DNA of 64,000 bases from Pachyseris speciosa (GCA_016490735.1 JAEMWC010000196.1:1012501-1076500); one strand, 5' to 3'. Positions 1 through 12,456 are shown, counted from the first letter of the stretch. A program made the numbers and translations. Notes: generated from the sequence alone by a model not told the origin.

Positions 1-616
1 CATTTTTGTCTTTTAATCAATATGTTTATGCCAACTGTTTTCCCCCGGGAGGTGCTGCGAGCAGAATCAAAGTATGATCCCTTTACGATAAGATAAAGGA
101 TTTTGATGTAGTGAAATTTTTGTTTCTTGGCGTTTTATACAGAGAAACTGTACCAACGGTTAAGCATTATTCAAAAAATAGCAGTGTTGTTCCATGCTGC
201 AGAAAACCGCATGGATTTCCGGTAAAATCTGATTGGCTGACATTTATCGTATGACACAAGATAACATCACCGTTGACAGGTAAACAACCGAGGGGCGGCA
301 AGCGACTCGCAAAGTCATTGTATCAGGCATAACTTTTTCTCCCTCCCTGGTACAAAAGAAAAAGAGAATGCCTGATTGCAGGTTAGCTTGTCCCAGACCA
401 GAGCGATTCCCCTTACCTTATTACCATGTCATGGATAACAATAGCTCCCTTTGAAAAAGACTGGGATGAGAAGTGTCAGGTGATAGATTGTGGGATTGTT
501 TCTTGGCAATACGCATCCACCCAAACAATCCCACAATCGCTTGCACAGCCAATCAGTTCCAGTCTTTTTCCAACTTGAGTAATACTTGGGGTGGATGTTG
601 CACTATTGGTACTTAC

Positions 617-3600
617 AGCCCAAGTAAAGAGTTCATTTTCAACCGTTACAACAGCAAAGTGTGATTGGCCAACGGCTAGCTAAAATAGAATAAAAAGTGT
701 CAAGTCAAATCTATCATAATTATGTTCATAACCATGCCACAGCATGCTAAAGGTGTTTGTTAACCACACCACTATTCACCAGGAAAAAGGTATCTTAAAT
801 GTTAGGGATAAAGTGCTTTCAAATAAAGGTAATAAGCAAAGACTCGCCGACGATAATGCTGCTTGTTTATATAGGACGAAACAGCTGTCCATGGTTGCAA
901 TCGTACTTTATGGAGTTTTGGTCTTGATGATTCCCGTTTTTTTATTATTGAATTGCAATCACCATATAAAGATTCACCTTTCTGCAAAGTTTTTAAAAAA
1001 AATTGTATATGGGGTTCAGAGCCACTTTAAATTATCGAAAAATTATGGTGGCTCTGAACCCTATATACTGATTTTTTAAAAACTTTACAGAAAGATGAAT
1101 CTTCATATGCTGATTGCAATTCAATAATAAAAACGGGGGTCATCCGACTCATTTTTGAGTTATGGGCACATAAAGCCAAAATTAAGGGTGTATCTAAGAG
1201 GCTGTACTGTTGTTGCTTCGTCCATGTCCAAGGAAACAAACGAAAAATTGTGGGAGTATCGATTGGCGTTTAAAAAATACCAAAACCATTTTGATGATCA
1301 CGTGATGATCACCTGAAGAGCAGAGTGTCCTCCCTGGAACATGTCCACTTTATGTGGAGTCTGTTTACCGCCTCCCCAGTAGAAAACCTTTGGTAAACAA
1401 AACCAGAAACAATAAGCTAAAAAGGAAATGATATTGGTAATGATTTTGAAGCACAATATATATATATACCTGAGTTAAAATCGGTTCAGGACCCAACGGT
1501 TGTCTAACAAGTCACCAATGGGTTTTAAGAAAGGGGTTTTCTTCCCAATAAAAGTGACAGGAAGAGGATACGAGGATAATGATTGCAGTAATTTCTGACC
1601 ACCGTAACCTAAATTGGTGGATACTACCCGCTGACAGGTCAGGCTCCCTATCCAATTTATTTCTGGCTTGACAACACTTCCACCATTTTATAATACACAA
1701 ACGAATACAAGAATACCCCTAACAAGGATAATACTTCATGTCACCCAGACTTACCTCACTTGTTTTGGAAGTAATAACTGGAACAACATCAGTTGATCCA
1801 CTAGTGGCAAGCCTGGATAAGAAAAGGAAAAAAAGACCTATGGAGTTCAACATTGTGGTAGACCTCAACAAGAAAAAAAAAGATAAAAGCATTTTGTTAG
1901 TGATCTCATCTACTGTAAGCACATTTGAGTTGGTCCTGAGATGGGGCAGTTTATGTGGGTCCACATGTAAGAATTTATACGCCATCGAAGAGAGGAAACT
2001 GGACTAACCTGGCCCTTCTGGTGGTTGCATTCAATTCCCAAACCTTCTTTTCCATTTCTCTTTAGAGGAAAAAAATCATTAATTTACAATTTAAAAAATT
2101 AAAATAATATTGAAGAACACAACCTGTAAAGACCAAGTTAAATGGATCATCTATACAGGAGCTATTAATAACCCGCACAACTGAAACATTGTCTCACAAA
2201 AGATTATTAATAAATGAATCAAAAAATTCACCTTCCTAAATTACTCAAAAGTGGCATGGATAGAACTGTATCCACTGTTGGTCTATCATCTGGATTCTGT
2301 TGTGAAAATATATCGAAAATCAACAATCACAATCCAAACAAAGTCAAAACATTATCTTATGCTGTCAAATCATAGCTTATTATTATTGATAATATTAATA
2401 AGCTGGGAGGGAAAGGCCAGGGAACTTGATTATATGGGCTACACAGGTATAGGCAGCCCCAAAGGGTATGGTTTTCTAGCCATTTTGGTCGGAGATAGGG
2501 TATCGATTTTGACAATTTTTTGTCTGAAAATTATAGGATATGGTTTGTGCACTCTAGTCTTCAATTGGGTATGTTTTTTAGAGGAAGCTACTTCTTAATC
2601 ATCATCACCATCAAGAAAACCCCTTCTCAAACATAATTTAATTATGTTTGCATCGACCGTGTACATGAAATAGGTCTGAAATAGGGTATCAAGTTTTTGG
2701 TCTGGTCTGAAATAGCGTAAGGGTTTCAGGAAGTGGTCTGAATGCCCCCATCCAATTTTTCTCCCAGGGATAATAAGTTACTGTTAAGTTCATGACTTAT
2801 TCGAAAATAGAAGAAACCACCTACTCTTAATATATTATTGCTGATGATAAGTGCCTTGATGGCCTTAGAGCTGTTGTCAATTGAATGTCAAATGTAATTC
2901 TCATTTGTTTTACTTTGCCCTGTGATTGGTTAACAAAACGTGCACTGTGTTCTCAACCAATGACAACCAAAACCAATTGTAACATGCTCACACACTCTTT
3001 TCTGTGCTTGTGCCTGGTTGCATGTGATTGTTTCAAATTCTGATTGGTTGCATTGTGCTGTTTGCATCTGTAATGCCTGGTCAGAGTAATTGCTTTGGTT
3101 TTGGTCTCACTACGCTCATTTAAAAATCGCTCTAATGTACAGATAAACCATTTATAAGTTATATTCAACCAATTATGTCATTATTTAATGGCCTCTCTTT
3201 GCTGAGAACAGCCTGATGAGTACATGAAAATATTTTAAACACCTGTGAGAGAAGCACATTTACGAGGCTATTAATGTCATCAGTATACTGTGTGTCAATG
3301 TCCTCATACTCTCCTTTTACTATGTCTGACACAAGCCTGAGAGGATTCTGGAAAAAAAGAGAATAGAAAGATCAAAATTAATATCTTTTAGTAATTTAGT
3401 ATTTTATTGTAGTTATATTCTAACATAGTTTTAGTTTTTCATGTATAGGATATATTTTTAATCTTTGTACATAAATTGTATTTTTAACCTAATGCAATTT
3501 ATACAGGCCCTTATGGATACCAGCCTTTGGGATGAAAAGGCTACTCTGTTTAAATGAAGTTTTACTTGTAACACTTTACTTTTATAAACTCCCCATTTAA

Positions 3601-4766
3601 CTAGAGTACCCCAAGAACTAAACAGAGAATAGGGAGAACACACCTAATTATAAGAAATTGGTGCATCAGGGGGGTGAAAACAACCTCCTTGTTATTGTGG
3701 TGACTTTTTTATAGTCTGTAGTCACTCTCTCATCCTAAAATCTCTGTTAATCTGACTACCCAAACCAGTAGTCTCCCGTAGTATTAAACTTACTGTTGCA
3801 TCAAACACTTTTCTCAAAGTGAGCATCTCATACAAGACACATCCCATTGCCCACATGTCACTCTTCTGATTGTACCTGAAAATTGATACTTACATGCTTA
3901 TTAAAGATGAAATAATTAATGCAAAAGTTAATGATAATGAATGATTGTGGTACAGAGAACAGTCATGAATGGATCATAATAAGAGTAATTCTTAGAAGAC
4001 GACGATATTGGTGAGATTGCTTGTCTATGACGAGAATGATGAGGATGCTCACCTTCATGAATGCAGTGATGTCACAAAAGTTTTTTTGTTGATATTGTAT
4101 ATTTTAAGAGCATGTTTAATATCCCACCTGGGACTTCTGTGTATTCCTACTCCATTTTACATTAGGTCAGTGCAGTTAGGATAAATAGTTCATTGCATCT
4201 GCAGCATTTGCAGTGAGAGTGATGACAATGGTGATCTCATAACAATCATGGTCATGATGATGGTGACGACAATGATTGTTAAAGCATTTTTGACAAAGGT
4301 GAAGGTGAAGGTATGGTGATGATGGTGATGAAGATGGTGGTGGTGGTGATGATAACAGTGGCGGTATAGTCGAACCTAAATTATCAGGACCATTTCTTCT
4401 GGTCCCACTGTTTTCACAATTAATATTAACACTTAAGGTATGATGAAGATTCCTATAATGCTATTCGTTTGAATTCATTTCAATTTAGGCATTGAAAAGT
4501 GCATTTGAAACTGCTTTGTTTTCCTTGCAAACATTGAATTTCTAAGCGCTGGCATACTATAAGCACAGTGGATTCAATTGAGTTCTGATTGGCTGAGACT
4601 TGTTTTGGTGCTTAGCGAAATGTTGGTTGCATTTTTATCTTATTGATATTCACATTTTCAATTATTCACAGACTCTCTGTGATCAGGACTATTAACTCCA
4701 GTCTCCTTGAGGTTTGACTGCATGTAATGATGATGATGATGGTGATGGTGGTGGTGATGATGATGG

Positions 4767-4797
<31 letters not shown>

Positions 4798-7700
4798 GAT
4801 GGTGGTGGTGATGATGGTGGTGGTGGTGATGATTATGATGATGATGAGGATGGTGATGATGATGATGATGATGAGGATGGTGGTGATGATGATGAGGATG
4901 GTGGTGGTGATGATGATGAGGTTGGCAATGATGATGATGATGGTGGTGATGATGATGATGATGATGATGATGAGGATGGTGATGATGATGATGATGATGA
5001 GGATGGTGATGATAATGAGGATGGTGGTGGTGGTGGTGATGATGATGGTGTTGGTGATGATGATGATGAGGATGGTGATGGTGATGATGATGATGATGGG
5101 GATGGTGGTGGTGATGATGATGGTGGTGGTGGTGGTGATATTGATGGTGTTGGTGATGGTGACGAAGATGGTGGTGGTGATATTGATGGTGTTGTTGTTG
5201 TTGTTGATGATGATGATGATGATGACGATGACATTACAATGACGGAATGCTGACTCTTTGGGTACCTACTTTTGTCCTTGAACTATTTCTGGCGACATGT
5301 AATATGGGGTTCCAACAACCTGTTAGTATTAAAGGCACTCACAATTAGATTTCCAGCCAGTGATTATAGTCCATGAGAGACAACAACATCAACTACAATA
5401 AATTTTAATCAATTTTATGAGTACCTGATGCAAACCAAACTTTCGATTATAATAATTTACTTACAATGTGTAATCATTAAGTAATAATATTATTGTTCCT
5501 CTCTTGCATTTCTGCAGGTCAACAGCCCCTTCAAAAGATACTGGGTGCAATGATATACCCTTAACCTTGTTTGGCCTGTTGCTACAACCGAAAACAACAC
5601 ATTTATCTGGCATTCCGGAGCAATAACAGTTCCGAACAAGAAAGCAATCAACGGCCTGGAATGACGTCACAAATTACACTATTCCCAGACTCTCTTCAAT
5701 GATTCTACGGCTCGGTTGTGTTTTCAAAAAGGGCTATTTTCCCGCTCTTTAAAAAATCAGGTATACACAAATATTTATTTTAGCCAAAAACAATTTGTGG
5801 GGAGGTAGGCACTTTAATAGTGTGTGTACAGTGTAGCTGTTGGACCAGAGATTTTATAGTCCTCTCTGGCTTGCTTTGGTTCAAATGAACAAATGCTCCC
5901 CAAGTTTCACCTTGAATTTGTTGCCACAGCTCATGTACATGTACAGGTCAATAAGTGGAACAATGAATTTCCATTTCATTAGAATATGACTTGTATGAAA
6001 TGCTATTAATTTGGATGCATAATTTTCTGAGTAGGAGGGCAGGCTGGAAATTAACAGTAACTGCAAACAGAGACACAAAGAAGAACAATATCTTTGTTTG
6101 ACTCTTTGTGTCTTAAGCCCCAGCCAAACGACCAAACATTAATTTTCATCCAACATTGTGCTTGTCAAACATAACGTTGGGTGGCCAGACGCACAAACAA
6201 TGTTTGACCAAACACTAGGAAGAGTGAGTCCACAGAACGATTTTTGCGTATTATCGCTGAAATTTTGACGTTATGTTATTCATTTGGTTGCTTTTCACCA
6301 GCTGTCCACGCTTTGTTTGTTGGGGTGGCTAAACGATCAAACATTAATTTTGCTTGTAATGCGAAATGCTGCATGAAAATGTTTGATATACATCAAACAC
6401 GGAAAGCCACTTAAGTGCAATGTTGAGAGATGTCGCTAAATGGTCAAACATGCTCGTCCAACACGATGTTGGATGAAAATGTTTGATCGTTTAGTATGGG
6501 CTTTATACTTACAGATTCTGCCATTTCTCTAGAGCCTTTTAACACTGTTGCAATACCAAAATCCCCAAGCTTGACCAAACCAGATTTGGTGAGGAAGATA
6601 TTGAGAGTTTTTATGTCCCTAAGAGAGAGGAAAAGAAGCACCTTTGTATGGCATATTTCGTTGTGGTCATTATTAATAATTATTTAATATCTAAGCAAAC
6701 TGTAAATATTCTAATGATTAATATAGACCCACAATTTATAATAAAAAGATTATATTAAGGTACCTGTGAACAATACCACACTCATGTATGTGACTCATTC
6801 CGGAACAAATTTGGAAGAAATACCATATTACAATCTGCCAATAGAAAACAAATACAAAACAACTTAGGTTTTTCAAAGCAAAAATTCTTTCTAGATAGTG
6901 TGATTAGAAGAGTATTCCATCATTAATAAGTCTGTGGCCAGTCATAATTTTTTGCTGGCTGTTAGTAACAATATTAGCTGCCCACCCAGAGTTTGAAGAT
7001 GACTCAAAGACAAAACATTACTAGTTTAATTAAAGGCTGAGACTTCCTAAATAGTGGTTACATTTCTTCAAGTGGCGAAGTAGTTTTCAGTATTTCATAA
7101 TGTGTGAAGTATTTATTATTTGTTGGTGATAAATTTATACTGGTATTCCAAACTGATGATTGCAATGTTGTGACTCTTCACACATTATTCCCCTCTGGAA
7201 CAGCCTCCCTGGTGATGCTGTAGAATCAGTTAGGTCCTTTCAGAATCAGTTAGGTCTTTCATAGCTAAGTTAATGCATTATTAAAGCCTCATGTAGAAAC
7301 TATGTTGATTTTATTTGGTGTTTTGCAATAATAATGATAATAGTTGACCTAAGTGTTTTCCCATTGGCTAATTTGTGCCAGGCTCGTGTGTAGCCTTTAA
7401 ATGTATTCCTGTCGGACCCATCTGACCTTTTTAGCATCTTGTGTAGTGTCTTCACTTAAAGGATTAATAAATATTTATCTATTTATGTATGAAATGAAAG
7501 CTGGTCCCTTTTTATATTCAGCTTTTTTTGTTTGAATCATTGATTGTTACTTCAAAGTCCTGATACCTCTTCAGCAAACAGTTCTTTTTGTACACAAATC
7601 TTGTCATTCAGAGTTCCACCTGGAAGTTAATAAAAGACCTCCATTGTTAAAAACCAGATAATGCAGCTACGAATTCAAACTAAGTCCATCAAGCCAGGTA

Positions 7701-10700
7701 CAACAAAGGAGATCCGAAACTATAAAAAAGGGCTGCACTCGCTCCCATCCCTTGCAGTTGATTTTGGGATTGCGTGGTGTGCATAAAGGTGCTGTAGAGG
7801 GAGGGGTGGCGGATACCATCCCTCATCAACCTACCCCCCCCCCCCTGCTAATTTGCCTTGACCATTGTTAACATATACATGTAAATGTTACAAGTTTATA
7901 CTTACCATTACAATATTCCATTTCAATGAGCAGTGATGTACCATCAATGTAGTGGTTGAAGTACGTCACAATATTGGTGTGATTCAGCAGTGACAGGATG
8001 TCCACTTCCTTCTCTGCATCGGATCTTTCCTTCTCGCTTGCACGGCTCAGGTTAACTTCCTTAACCACAACAAGCACATTGTCCTGGTTTTGCAACCATA
8101 GTGTTAATATCAATTACAAATAATATTACTGTTCAATGATGTATTCAGCAGGACAATACAATGGGTATCCTCTCTAAATCTGTTGACTCTCTCAATCAAA
8201 TTCCAGGGGCTGAGGGGAGGGGTGAGGGGAGACGAGACGACTCTATGTGCTCCTTAAAGGGGCTAGGCCACACTGTAGGTATGCGTACTGAGTCTGTTTT
8301 ATCTTTCATCACACATCATGAAAATTCCACCGATCAGTGAAAATAACTGCAGCATCAAAATAAAGTTATTGTCAGTACTTTAAATTACTAAAAGATCAGA
8401 TAAGTTCGACATCACAAATGCTAAGAATTAAAAAGGGGCTGAGTCATGACTCACACATACGCACTGGGAACCAACAGCTTTGAAAAAGAGTGGGAATATA
8501 CCTTTTTTCAATGTGTCCACCATTACCATTGTCTGGAACTCAATCTGTTTAACCCATTGACTACCGGAGGTTTTTACATTTTCGGAGTGATTTTCCACCT
8601 ATAAATGATGAATAGCAATTCGTGACTCTTTATTTGAACTACCAGGGAAAAGTGGTGCTGTCCTAAGCCACTGGAGGCTCAAGGTTTCTGAAAACGTCAT
8701 TTTCACATAGCTATTTTTTATCCGTGAAGCGACAACAATGGCCCAAGTTCGGTTTGCTTGCGATTTCTGCTAAATTTACAGCCATTTTTCATCTTTAGCG
8801 GCTGCCTGATGAGCATCATTAAGCGTGACGGTAGCTAAGAGTCCACTTTCTCAAAGAATCGAGCAAGGTGATGTACTTTGTTGTTGAATTTGGCTTGTTA
8901 CTCGACGAACTGGGAATTTGGCCGGTCGAACACTTAGTACCTTTGGGACTCGACTATTGATGAATTTCTTGACCTACCGCCACATATTTTGGAATTTCTG
9001 TGTACTGAAGATGACCACGAGCAGGAAATTTTGGCGGTAGGTCGGAGTGGCTGTAGACTTAGTTTATATGTGAAAGAATTGGGGGAAGGAACGGGCGCTG
9101 TCAAAAATTCTCGTTAGTTCCCAGCATGCAATTCGCACAAGATGTTGAAAATGTCGGGAAGGCCGAATGCACTGGAACAAAAGGCTGTATCTACGCTCGG
9201 GAGAAGAATATGAACAAAAAAAGTCATTTCTAAGCTAGAAAAAGGACTGAATTTTGTTATGATGGTTGAATTTTGGTTTTTGACGATGATTTCCCTAAAA
9301 AACATGAAGGCAAAAAGGGGCATTTTTGTTGTTTCTCTTTGATGTTAAAAACGGCCAGTTTCGTTCTTGTCCAAACTCAAAAGGCCATATTTGGTAAAAA
9401 TCGCTACGTTTCTTGCATTTATTGGATATCCAAATTTAAAGGGCATTCCATTTCATGCTCACAACTAACAGTTAAGGCAATATTCGTGCGATTGAGAAAG
9501 TTGCAATGTTTTGAAGCATGGGAGTTTTTTACGGCCGGTTTTGGCCGGCACGGGTGCCAATGGGTTAATCCTGAGCAATTATGACGTCGAACTTATCTTA
9601 TCTTTAGAATTTTTAAGTACAATTACTAAACTTTATTTTGATGCAGTTATTTTCACCGATAGGTGGAACTTTCGTGAGGCGTGATGAAAGATAAAACAGA
9701 CTCGGTGCGCAGACTCACAGCAGACTTAGCCCCTTTAAATTAAATACACAAATGTTAGTCAGTCCACATGCCAACTGAAAAAGAAGGGTAATCCATTAAG
9801 AAATCAGAGATAAAGAACAAACAAGCATTAACTATAATATATTAATATATCTATACTTCCCATCATCATAGTAGTCATTAATTAGTAGATGGGGAGGCCG
9901 AGCAAAAAGTAGCTGTGGAATCAAGCTGTTTTTGAAAAGTCAATATATTGTTTTTCTATTAGAACAGTCTGGGATCTAGTCCAGCATTTCTGAGGAAAAT
10001 CCCCAGCCCCCCTCCCTTAATAACAGCCCTGCATCATGATCTATGACAGTTCATTCAAGAAGTCCAGAGCCACTTAGTATTGAAGGAAATTTGATCACGC
10101 TTTGACAAAACAACAAAAGTCAACCAAAAACTCTTCATATGGTGGTTAATTGACCCCGGCCCTTCAGTTGTAAGAAAGAGCTCTTGTGCAGAGGTCAAAA
10201 TAAAAACAGTATATTTATCCAGTAGTCTGAATTTCAGGCGTTTCCTCCCCCTAACCCGCGGGGTGTGCAGCTAAAATTCAGACCACATGTAATTAATTTT
10301 ATCCAGCTACACTGTAAGTCCTGGTAGTGGTAAATAAGGAAATTACAGAATAAGATGGGTCATCATTAGCTCTCGTCACTCAATAAGGAATGCTTTGTGT
10401 ATTTATAAGCTTATTAGATTGCTGTGTGGGGTCAGATTTCATCTTGAGATGCACTTGGTTTCAATTACAAACTGTCTGTCTGTCTGTCTGTCTAGACTGA
10501 GAATGACACCAGCTATGGAAAATCACCCAGAGGATTATTTACTCTACAGTCATTATTGGATCAGTCTAATATTTCACAAAAACATTGTGAAATGAGATAA
10601 CAGGCAAAATATGTAATCCATGACTGTTATTTAACATGAAAGAGCTCATTGGGGATCCTGTAACTTAATATGTTTTAAATAATATTATTCAAGTGTAGAA

Positions 10701-12063
10701 TAAGCTTAAATCAAATCAAACAATCTTTTTCCATGCTAAACTCCTTTTTAAAAGCTAGTCATAAATCCAATTATATGATCAAGTTTTAAAGAGAGTGAGA
10801 GAAGCAGGGAGACAGGCTGAGAGACATTTGACATGTTCTGTTTTCTACACTTGTTCATTCAATTTAACACAGTGCTAAAAGAAGTCACTTTTCCTAAAAC
10901 CTTGATTATCTGGACTTGTGGGGACTGGAGAAAATAGTCTGAATAATCGAGAGTCTGGATAAAAAAAAAATATGAATTTTAATTAGACAAACAGTGAATA
11001 GAATATAATATTGGCATTAAATATGATAATGCACTGTATTGATGGAGTTCATGCAAGCATTGGTCTAGAACGTTCGCTCTTTTTTGACAGGGAAACAAAC
11101 TTGTTTCAAATGCACTTTTCAATGCCTAAATTAAACTGAATGAATCATAATAATTATTTCTGGGATCTATACAGTTCATGAAAACATCTGGGACCAGTGG
11201 AAAAGTGGAAAAAGTCTGCACTGATAGTTACTGATCAAATTTCTAAACGTAATTATAATCAATCCTTTATCAATCAGAGTGGTCATGAGAATTGAGGATA
11301 TGGTCACACAAGACAAATTCAACTTCTCCACACTACTTCTACATGTATAGGAAATGTACATGGGACAACAAAGGAGAATTTACATTTTGAAATTAAAGGT
11401 ATTTTTTGCAAAAAGCTTTGAACTATTCTTTTTTATTTCATTGTGTGCTTTAAGCTTTGAATAATTTTTAAGAGAGTCCTTTAAAATTAATGTGGTCTCT
11501 TGGAGAAGCAGACCTTTGAGTCGCGGTCTGGAATATTTTACAATATTTACGATAACACGTTGACATTTTGCTTGTCACAGGAAACGAGGGGTCAAGAAAC
11601 CTCTTTGATATTTAAGCTGTCAAAAGCGATGAAAAATCACTTAAAAGATGGCTCTTCAGGAGGGAGTAACTTCCTCCTGTAATCAACTTAACAATTCTTC
11701 GATAATTACAAAATCGATTTCCACCGAATTTGGAACGGATGCCATTATATTAAGCTTACTGGTAAGGAAAACCTTTGGTTCTTCCACAAGACATTTCGAA
11801 ACCAAGGGTATTGATGATATTACAGAAAAATTGAAATTGTGAGGCCGAGGTTTTAGATTGGGCGGACAACAATATGCGTCTTCCATTTGAGTCCAATACT
11901 AAATATTAAGACTAAATAACGCAAGAATGCTTTAAAGACTGTACTGGCTCACCTCTGTTTTGCGATACAAAACGGCTTCCCCAAAAGCTCCCCTTCCTAG
12001 CGTCTTAATCCTTGTGTAAGGCTCTTCTGATGCTCTCGGCTCAAGGTACGAATCTTCCGCCAT
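617..12063 (-). CDS. NEK9: NEK9-like serine/threonine kinase, 5' part (13 coding exons, continues past left edge)
   Basis: Mitotic NIMA-family kinase; in vertebrates NEK9 acts downstream of CDK1/PLK1 to activate NEK6/NEK7 in spindle assembly. Exons read on the minus strand: 12063-11953, 8083-7906, 7619-7567, 6834-6764, 6618-6513, 5319-5270, 3875-3794, 3347-3243, 2296-2232, 2059-2009, 1812-1755, 1387-1313, 679-617 (1,068 nt, 356 residues, all GT-AG, phases consistent). Visible: glycine loop GRGAFGEAV (23-31), catalytic Lys45 in VVVKEV, HRDIKTLN with Asp139, DFG at 157-159, GTPYYMSPE at 176-184, SDMWAMGC in subdomain IX, RPT near 257. A linker (about 275-310) ends in TSKTSEV and leads into VFYWGGGK, the first RCC1 blade, as in NEK9 but not NEK8. 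The N-terminus is shorter than human by roughly 25-30 residues. The start codon has A at -3 and G at +4. The remaining RCC1 repeats and C-terminus lie outside the window. Confidence 0.93.
925..1142. repeat. Large foldback repeat in NEK9 intron 12
   Basis: Two arms of about 90-100 bp are inverse copies: TGCAATCACCATATAAAGAT...GGTTCAGAGCCAC on the left, and GTGGCTCTGAACC...ATATGCTGATTGCA on the right, around a short loop near 1030-1047. A related single-arm copy is at 38215-38400 (GAGCCACTTTAAATTTTGG, GGTGGCTCTGAAT, GGGGGTCACCC). Confidence 0.6.
2915..3095 (-). repeat. CCAATCAGAATT dispersed repeat, copy in NEK9 intron 8
   Basis: On the minus strand CAATGCAACCAATCAGAATT and later GTTGTCATTGGTTGAGAAC match the family seen at 55255 and 63487. 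More diverged. Confidence 0.35.
4714..5231. repeat. Long GAT/GGT trinucleotide repeat in NEK9 intron 6
   Basis: About 520 bp of imperfect GAT and GGT triplets with occasional GAG and GTT. All frames stay open, giving poly-Asp/Gly, poly-Met/Val and antisense Ser/Pro frames with no biological meaning. A shorter similar tract lies at 4300-4362. The repeat ends 38 bp from the exon 6 border. Confidence 0.9.
5333..5813 (-). mobile_element. TTAA-flanked element carrying the start of a THAP domain
   Basis: A 481-bp insertion in NEK9 intron 5, flanked by TTAA at 5329-5332 and 5814-5817. Its right terminus on the minus strand reads AGTGCCTACC, matching the ends of related copies at 19237-19575 and 29770-30193. 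All three carry TGACGTCACAAA or a close form. From 5613 down, the minus strand encodes [16 protein letters not shown], the typical start of a THAP C2CH zinc finger (residues Cys5 and Cys10), which decays before the conserved Trp. THAP domains occur in P-element and, as I recall, Kolobok-type transposases; the TTAA target favours the latter. Confidence 0.55.
6116..6502. mobile_element. PIF/Harbinger-like MITE beside NEK9 exon 5
   Basis: The terminal inverted repeats AGCCCCAGCCAAACGACCAA and its right-hand counterpart (GATCGTTTAGTATGGGCT) extend inward through TTTTCATCCAACAT. Flanking TTA on both sides (6113-6115, 6503-6505) fits the 3-bp TNA target of Harbinger elements. The element ends 10 nt past the exon 5 splice donor of NEK9. 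Confidence 0.6.
8258..9734. mobile_element. TTAA-target (Kolobok/T2-like) non-autonomous transposon, host of a nested insertion
   Basis: In NEK9 intron 1. The termini AGGGGCTA and TAGCCCCT are flanked by TTAA on both sides (8254-8257 and 9735-9738). Long imperfect terminal inverted repeats follow: the left one from 8258 and the right one from about 9586 both contain GAGTCTGTTTTATCTTTCAT in opposite orientations. TTAAAGGGG matches the TTAAAGGRR terminus described for T2/Kolobok MITEs. Without the nested element (8553-9564) it would be about 460 bp. Confidence 0.7.
8553..9564. mobile_element. piggyBac-like element nested in the TTAA element
   Basis: It begins CCCATTG and ends CAATGGG, with TTAA at 8549-8552 and 9565-9568. 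CCC...GGG termini with a TTAA duplication are the piggyBac signature. The 1,012-bp interior has no intact transposase; about 8960-9070 (plus) reads as a short decayed coding-like stretch. Confidence 0.65.
9739..10897. other. NEK9 intron 1, unassigned part
   Basis: AT-rich intron sequence with a short CTGT microsatellite (10472-10493). No exon or clear element found here, nor in 11196-11952. Confidence 0.4.
10898..11195. mobile_element. Partial pogo/Tigger-like element
   Basis: In NEK9 intron 1. It matches the left part of 26002-26722: CCTTGATTATCTGGACTTG, AATAATCGAGAGTCTGGAT, then CATGCAAGCATTGG and TTCGCTCTTTTTTGACAGG. The ends are lost. Confidence 0.45.
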
Positions 12064-12456
12064 TATGCAGACGTTGGTTTAAAAAATCAAACCCTTCCGA
12101 CAATTAAAATTCAAAATTGTACACGCAGCTTGTCATCTTCGATTTTTTTTCCGCGCGATATTTCCGCGTGTGGTCCCGTGTGCCATAAATTCTACAAAAC
12201 AGACAATCGGTTCATGGTGGTCAAATGACACATTCTGGTAGCAACAGAACAGAGTTACAAACGTACCGCTTCAATCGCACGGAAAAGTCTATTAAAATTT
12301 CTGAACTATTATTCAACCAAGCCAGCTGCACTCTTCTGCAGAAAGTGGAAACGACAGAAAAAAATGTGTACCTGCAATCGAATATATTAGCGGTTTACTT
12401 TCTGAAAGACACTATATTCTCCGGACATAACGAATTGATCGCCAAAATGCTCAAAA
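12064..12456. promoter_or_regulatory. Bidirectional promoter interval between NEK9 and XPO5
   Basis: Only 393 bp separate the two divergent start codons, so both 5' UTRs and promoters must lie here. I see no convincing TATA box. The core is locally CpG-rich around 12148-12180, with two TTTCCGCG copies (about 12148 and 12161) that loosely resemble E2F-type sites. The arrangement is seen directly; shared regulation is inferred. Confidence 0.6.

Noticed and set aside
1512..1700. Candidate NEK9 exon with VTVVRNYC after an acceptor-like site
   Set aside because: The true next exon at 1387-1313 encodes VFYWGGGK, which matches the RCC1 start.
3212..3232. CTGATGAG...GAAAA resembling a second hammerhead
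   Set aside because: No stem II or stem III pairing, and no partner for stem I.
4714..5253. Three long open frames (poly-Asp/Gly, poly-Met/Val, antisense Ser/Pro)
   Set aside because: They are products of a stop-free triplet repeat inside a NEK9 intron.
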